A stretch of DNA of 64,000 nucleotides from Anaerolineae bacterium (GTDB taxonomy: Bacteria > Chloroflexota > Anaerolineae > Aggregatilineales > Phototrophicaceae): assembly GCA_020849765.1 (NCBI GenBank), contig JADLAY010000022.1, positions 1 through 64,000 on the forward strand. The letters are read 5' to 3'. Under the pieces are notes generated by a model that saw nothing but the letters and a program-made list of their open reading frames with translations, was not told the origin of the DNA and ran no database searches. The position numbers and the translations under genes are program-made. Positions 60,688 to 64,000 of this stretch are shown piece by piece (position 1 is the first letter of the stretch; the number at the start of each line of letters is the position of its first letter).

Positions 60688-60891
60688 TTAGGACTCGCTG
60701 AGCTCGTAGGCTCGCTTGTCGTACGGACGGGCCGTATCGATCTGCAGCCGCGGTCGGCGCTGCCAGAGGGCGGTCGCCAGGTGCAGCAGTCCACGCCCCG
60801 GCCTGATCGTGGGCAGATGAACTTCGATACCGCGATGCAGTTCTTCGAGCATTGCGATCTCGACCAGTTGGTAAGGATTTCCCTGCTTCAT
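60688..60891 (-). CDS. Small protein of unknown function (67 residues)
   Basis: A 67-residue protein beginning MKQGNPYQLVEIAMLEELHR and continuing through GLLHLATALWQRRPRLQIDT. It is mixed helical and basic, with no Cys, no transmembrane helix and no family I know. Support for it being real: a GAGGGGG site 6-7 bases before the ATG at 60891, and a strong terminator 55 bases after the stop. The open frame continues 16 codons further upstream, but without a start context. It lies between the LuxR regulator and the ABC-F gene, all on one strand. Confidence 0.5.
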   Translation of the reverse strand: MKQGNPYQLVEIAMLEELHRGIEVHLPTIRPGRGLLHLATALWQRRPRLQIDTARPYDKRAYELSES

Positions 60892-61225
60892 GTCATCCCC
60901 CTCATCTCTCGCATTCCATATCTTTGTTATACGCGCCAACCCGGGCGACAGTCACCTGCTGAAGGTTAGGTGAGGGGGTTTGTTTTGCTACCCAACCCCC
61001 TCCAGACCTGGAATCGCGGTCTTTACGTGGCTCATGCCGGATGTCTGGCGCATTTCCATATGGATGTTTATGGATTATAAGGGGTCAAGAAGGTTCTGTG
61101 AAGACTCAAGATTGGCCTGCGGGCAGATTGACGATCTGGTCCGAATCCCCCACCGGAGCCGCGTCGGATAGGACGTGACGGTGGGGGTTTGTCGATTACC
61201 GTTCGATGGAGCTGAGCGGAACCGT
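60892..61225. other. Spacer with two hairpins, no gene seen
   Basis: 334 bases between the LuxR gene and the small gene. It holds a hairpin at 60972-61002 (GAGGGGGTT with AACCCCCTC) and a larger one at 61147-61187 (CCCCCACCG with CGGTGGGGG, plus an inner CGTC/GACG). Neither has a clear T-run on the minus strand. No convincing ORF. Confidence 0.4.
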
Positions 61226-63688
61226 TCAGGAGATGAGCTGCGTCTCGCGTGCGGCGGCGACAGCCTGCGTGCGGCTGGCGACGTGCAGCTTGCCGTAGAT
61301 CTGGTTGATGTACCACTTGACCGTGCCGAGCGCGAGGTAGAGCTGGGCAGCGATCTCGCGGTTGGACAGGCCATCGGCGATCAACTGCAAGATCTCGCGT
61401 TCACGCTCGTTGAGGACATCGCCGCCCGCCCCGTTGCCATTGATCGCGCGCGCTTCGCCAGACAGTTCGTTTTCAAGCAGCCCTTTGGCCACCTGCTCCA
61501 GTCGCGGCAGATCCGCCGGTGCATCAGGCACCACGTCATGGACCGCCGCCAATTGATCGAGCAGGGCTTCGGCGCGCTCGCGCGTCTGTACTAGACTGGT
61601 CGGATGTCGGTGCGCGATATCGAGCAGGCGCGCCGACGACGCATACTGCCGTTCGGTCATCAATACTTCCGCCGCAATCACCAACGCCTGCAAAATCAAT
61701 TCCGGAGGAAAGTGCGAGACAACGGCGAAGTGGAAGGCCTCGTACAGGTAGGCTTTCGATTGATCGAGCGCGCTGCTGCGGAAGGTCGTCTCGGCCAAAC
61801 CGGACAGCGCGCGCATGACGCCCATTTCGTAGCCGATATCGCGCGATACCCGCAGCGCCGATTCAAAGTCGTTCAGCGCCTCTTGAGCGGCATGCAGCGC
61901 CAGGTGAATACTGCCCAGGCCGTTCCAGGCATCCGCTGCCCCGATTTTGGTACCCCCTTTCAGGGCAACGTCCAACGAGCGGCGACCGATCGCTTCGGCC
62001 TCAGCATAATCCCCCATCAGATAGGCAATTTGCGCCAGATTGGCCAGGGAGAAGGTCTTCAGCCAATTGTTCTCGTCGCCATAGGTTTCAAACTGCTGCG
62101 CCTCTTCGCCAAGGTGCTTGGCTTCCTCATAGTTGCCTAGAGCGCGTTCCGTCTCGCTCAACCAACATATGATTTCCCATGACATATCCACGTTCCGGTA
62201 GTGTCGAAACACAGCCAGCGATTCCCGGTAGCCCTGGCGCGCCTCCTCGAACCGGCTCAAGAATTGCGCGCCACGCCACTTGAGCGTCTGCAGCCAGGCC
62301 AGGAGCAGCGGGCTTCGACCCGCAAGCTGTTCCATGGCCTGGTTCATGGTGGTTTCGACTTCGGCATACAATCCGCGGCCAAAATGATGATGGCTGATCA
62401 AATTTGACGCCGTCACCAGGCCGTCAAGGTTGCGTCTGGTGATCATCCGCTGCCAGGCCAGGCGGACGTTGTCAAGCTCTTCGTCAATTGCCAGGAAGGC
62501 CGCGCGCTCGTTCGTGCGCAAGATGCCATCGGCGTGATCGAAGAGAAAATCCCTGTAGTAATCGCAATGGCGCTCGCCCACGGCCTGCGCCTCGTCGGGC
62601 GTCTGGTTGAGATGTTCCTCTCCGTACTGGCGCAGGAGCTCGTGAACGGCATAGCGCCCGGACATCTCGTGGCGTAGAAACGACTTATCCACCAGCGCCG
62701 CCAGCGTACGTAGCGATGCCCCGGCGACGACCTCTGCCGCATCACGGGTGAAGCCGCCGCGAAAGATCGACAGCCGCTTGAATAACGTCTGTTCCTGAGC
62801 GGACAGTAACGTCCACGACCCATCGAGCACGACGCGCATGCTGCGATGGCGCGAGGAGACGTTGCGCGTCGTCGCTTCCAGGATATCCAGCCCGCGCCCG
62901 ATCTCGTCCGCGATCTCCCCGCACGAAAGGCTGCGTACCCAGGTCGCGGCCAGCTCGATGCCGAGCGGCATTCCGTCGAGCGCACGGCAGATGCGGATGA
63001 TGCCCGCGCGTTCCTCATCGATCGAGAAATCCGTACGGGCGCGTCGTGCGCACTGGATGAACAAGCGCGTCGCGCTGAATGCTTCGAGATCGGTGTCCGC
63101 ATCCTCTGTCGGGAAGCGCATCCCGTTGACGGAATAGATCCACTCTTCCTGCAGGTTGAGCGCCACACGCGAGGTCGCAATGATCTTGATGCCGTCCGAC
63201 ATCGCCAGGATGTCCGCGGCCAGCATGGCGCCATCGACGACGTGCTCGAAATTATCCAGCACCAGCAGCACGACTTTGTCGCACAGGCTGTCCAGAAGCT
63301 GGCGCTTGATGTCGTCGCCGGGGTAGAAGCGCAGGCCCATCGCCTCGCCGATGGTGGACACGATGTGATCCGGCGAGCTGATCGACTGCAGGGCGACGAA
63401 GAAGACGCCGTCGGGATAGGTCTCAAGGTGTGTTGTGGCGGTTTCCAGCGCAAGCCGCGTCTTGCCGATGCCGCCGGGGCCGAGCAGCGTGACGAGGCGG
63501 CAGGCCGGGTCGTCGAGCAGCGCCGCAATCTCCGCCAGTTCCGGCGCGCGGCCGACGAACTGGGTCGGTTGTGAAGGCAGGTTATGGATGCTCACCGTCG
63601 GTCCTTTCTCCCAGGCGGTCGCCACCTGAGACGCAGCGAGACTTGTGAGGGTCTCTGCCAGGCTCACAAAGGGCAGTAAGCGTTGCAT
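61226..63688 (-). CDS. LuxR-family regulator with NB-ARC-like ATPase and TPR repeats
   Basis: An 820-residue regulator. Residues about 40-330 form a STAND-type ATPase: P-loop GPGGIGKTRLALE (70-77), Walker B VLLVLDNFEH, then IIATSRVAL and the GMPLGIELAATWV block. Residues about 380-740 are helical TPR-like repeats (e.g. GLGSIHLALHAAQEALNDFE). The C-terminal LuxR helix-turn-helix is LNEREREILQLIADGLSNRE, continuing to YGKLHVASRTQAV. It probably senses a signal through its repeats and activates transcription. The start at 63688 is used because the predicted transcript begins near 63698; in-frame codons further upstream would not be transcribed. Confidence 0.9.
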   Translation of the reverse strand: MQRLLPFVSLAETLTSLAASQVATAWEKGPTVSIHNLPSQPTQFVGRAPELAEIAALLDDPACRLVTLLGPGGIGKTRLALETATTHLETYPDGVFFVALQSISSPDHIVSTIGEAMGLRFYPGDDIKRQLLDSLCDKVVLLVLDNFEHVVDGAMLAADILAMSDGIKIIATSRVALNLQEEWIYSVNGMRFPTEDADTDLEAFSATRLFIQCARRARTDFSIDEERAGIIRICRALDGMPLGIELAATWVRSLSCGEIADEIGRGLDILEATTRNVSSRHRSMRVVLDGSWTLLSAQEQTLFKRLSIFRGGFTRDAAEVVAGASLRTLAALVDKSFLRHEMSGRYAVHELLRQYGEEHLNQTPDEAQAVGERHCDYYRDFLFDHADGILRTNERAAFLAIDEELDNVRLAWQRMITRRNLDGLVTASNLISHHHFGRGLYAEVETTMNQAMEQLAGRSPLLLAWLQTLKWRGAQFLSRFEEARQGYRESLAVFRHYRNVDMSWEIICWLSETERALGNYEEAKHLGEEAQQFETYGDENNWLKTFSLANLAQIAYLMGDYAEAEAIGRRSLDVALKGGTKIGAADAWNGLGSIHLALHAAQEALNDFESALRVSRDIGYEMGVMRALSGLAETTFRSSALDQSKAYLYEAFHFAVVSHFPPELILQALVIAAEVLMTERQYASSARLLDIAHRHPTSLVQTRERAEALLDQLAAVHDVVPDAPADLPRLEQVAKGLLENELSGEARAINGNGAGGDVLNEREREILQLIADGLSNREIAAQLYLALGTVKWYINQIYGKLHVASRTQAVAAARETQLIS

Positions 63689-63704
63689 CGACGATACAAG
63701 TTGA

Positions 63705-63733
63705 ATTGTACAGGGATCAGTTTCGGTTGCCAG
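63705..63733 (-). promoter_or_regulatory. Promoter of the LuxR gene
   Basis: On the minus strand, CTGGCA (63733-63728), a 17-bp spacer and TACAAT (63710-63705). The first base of the mRNA would be near 63698, about 10 bases before the ATG at 63688, so the leader is very short. Confidence 0.55.
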
Positions 63734-63874
63734 ACCTGCCTGTGGACACATCCCCAAATTGCCGTTGCGCTGGCACGCACTCGCGGGTCGCCACCATCAT
63801 GGTTGTTACACCTCTAAATGAGCGCAAACCCCAAGAGTGATCCCACCGCGAACCCCGCGTTCAGAGGCCGGGAC

Positions 63875-63903
63875 TTGCCGAAGCCTACCTCTGACTTTAG
63901 AAT
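63875..63903 (+). promoter_or_regulatory. Promoter of the right-end epimerase gene
   Basis: TTGCCG (63875-63880), a 17-bp spacer and TAGAAT (63898-63903), giving a leader of about 31 bases before the ATG at 63941. Confidence 0.55.
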
Positions 63904-63940
63904 GCCAGGACATCGTTTCGTGCCCATATTGTAGGGAATC

Positions 63941-64000
63941 ATGGTCAAAAAACTCATTGTCACAGGCTCTAGCGGGCTGATTGGCTCAGAGGTCGTCACG
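63941..64000 (+). CDS. NAD-dependent epimerase/dehydratase, 5' end only
   Basis: The first 20 codons of a gene cut by the window edge. They read VKKLIVTGSSGLIGSEVVT after the Met, a clear extended-SDR nucleotide-binding start (TGxxGxIG). The enzyme is probably a nucleotide-sugar epimerase or dehydratase, but the substrate-determining part is missing. AGGG lies 5 bases before the ATG, and a good promoter is 38 bases upstream. Confidence 0.75.
   Translation, partial: MVKKLIVTGSSGLIGSEVVT

Noticed and set aside
60980..61171. 63-codon ORF on the + strand in the spacer
   Set aside because: It runs through two hairpins, has no ribosome binding site and no recognisable composition.

Overview
The window is a GC-rich (roughly 60-65 % by eye), gene-dense bacterial chromosome segment. 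Gene content points to a Chloroflexota member of the Anaerolineae type: LuxR regulators with an NB-ARC-like ATPase, secreted SH3 proteins with Thr/Pro linkers, XisH/XisI and Uma2 genes, and GC-rich intergenic hairpin elements. This is inferred from remembered family distributions; no rRNA or other marker gene is present to prove it. No tRNA, rRNA, CRISPR array, transposase or integrase was recognised.

Layout. 1-5.4 kb: M20/YgeY-type hydrolase, alpha/beta hydrolase, unclassified secreted protein, adenine deaminase. 5.5-8.1 kb: ECF sigma factor overlapping a membrane-anchored partner, then a Nudix protein. 8.1-10.6 kb: fabF-fabH fatty-acid synthesis pair (fabI lies at 30.5 kb). 10.9-16.2 kb: SDR protein, GNAT protein, OSBS/N-acylamino-acid racemase overlapping a DUF4037 protein, small membrane proteins. 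16.3-21.3 kb: deacetylase-like protein, proC, DegT-type aminotransferase, alpha-oxoamine synthase. 22.1-27.4 kb: a run of co-directional genes with SDR, obgE, nadD and a double solute-binding protein, several with ATGA-type overlaps. 27.5-34.3 kb: GbsR-like regulator, AtuA-family protein, mutM, fabI, GlsB-like protein, class A PBP.

34.4-37.3 kb is the most accessory-looking part. An AT-richer TIR-HEAT protein is followed by xisH-xisI, a Uma2-type nuclease and a small free-standing transcription unit. That unit has a strong promoter, a perfect Shine-Dalgarno sequence, a 12-codon ORF, a stable UUCG hairpin and a terminator.

37.3-43.2 kb: CgeB-like glycosyltransferase, SRPBCC protein, Gfo/Idh/MocA oxidoreductase, membrane protein, selA, MFS transporter. 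43.3-48.6 kb: a response regulator/histidine kinase pair converges on an operon for ApbE, an SH3 protein and a ferric-reductase-like membrane protein. Both promoter regions carry the same 11-bp-phased TTAAAT repeats, so the pair probably controls that redox operon. 48.8-54.1 kb: TetR regulator and a partial ATP synthase operon (atpA-atpG-atpD-atpC). 54.1-64 kb: a hairpin-rich spacer, SH3 surface protein, GT-C-type membrane protein, ABC-F ATPase with a leader peptide, a small unknown protein, a large LuxR regulator and the start of an epimerase.

Many promoters share one form: TTGnnn-like -35, about 17 bp, and TAnnnT (often TACAAT or TATACT). Three of them imply leaderless or near-leaderless mRNAs.
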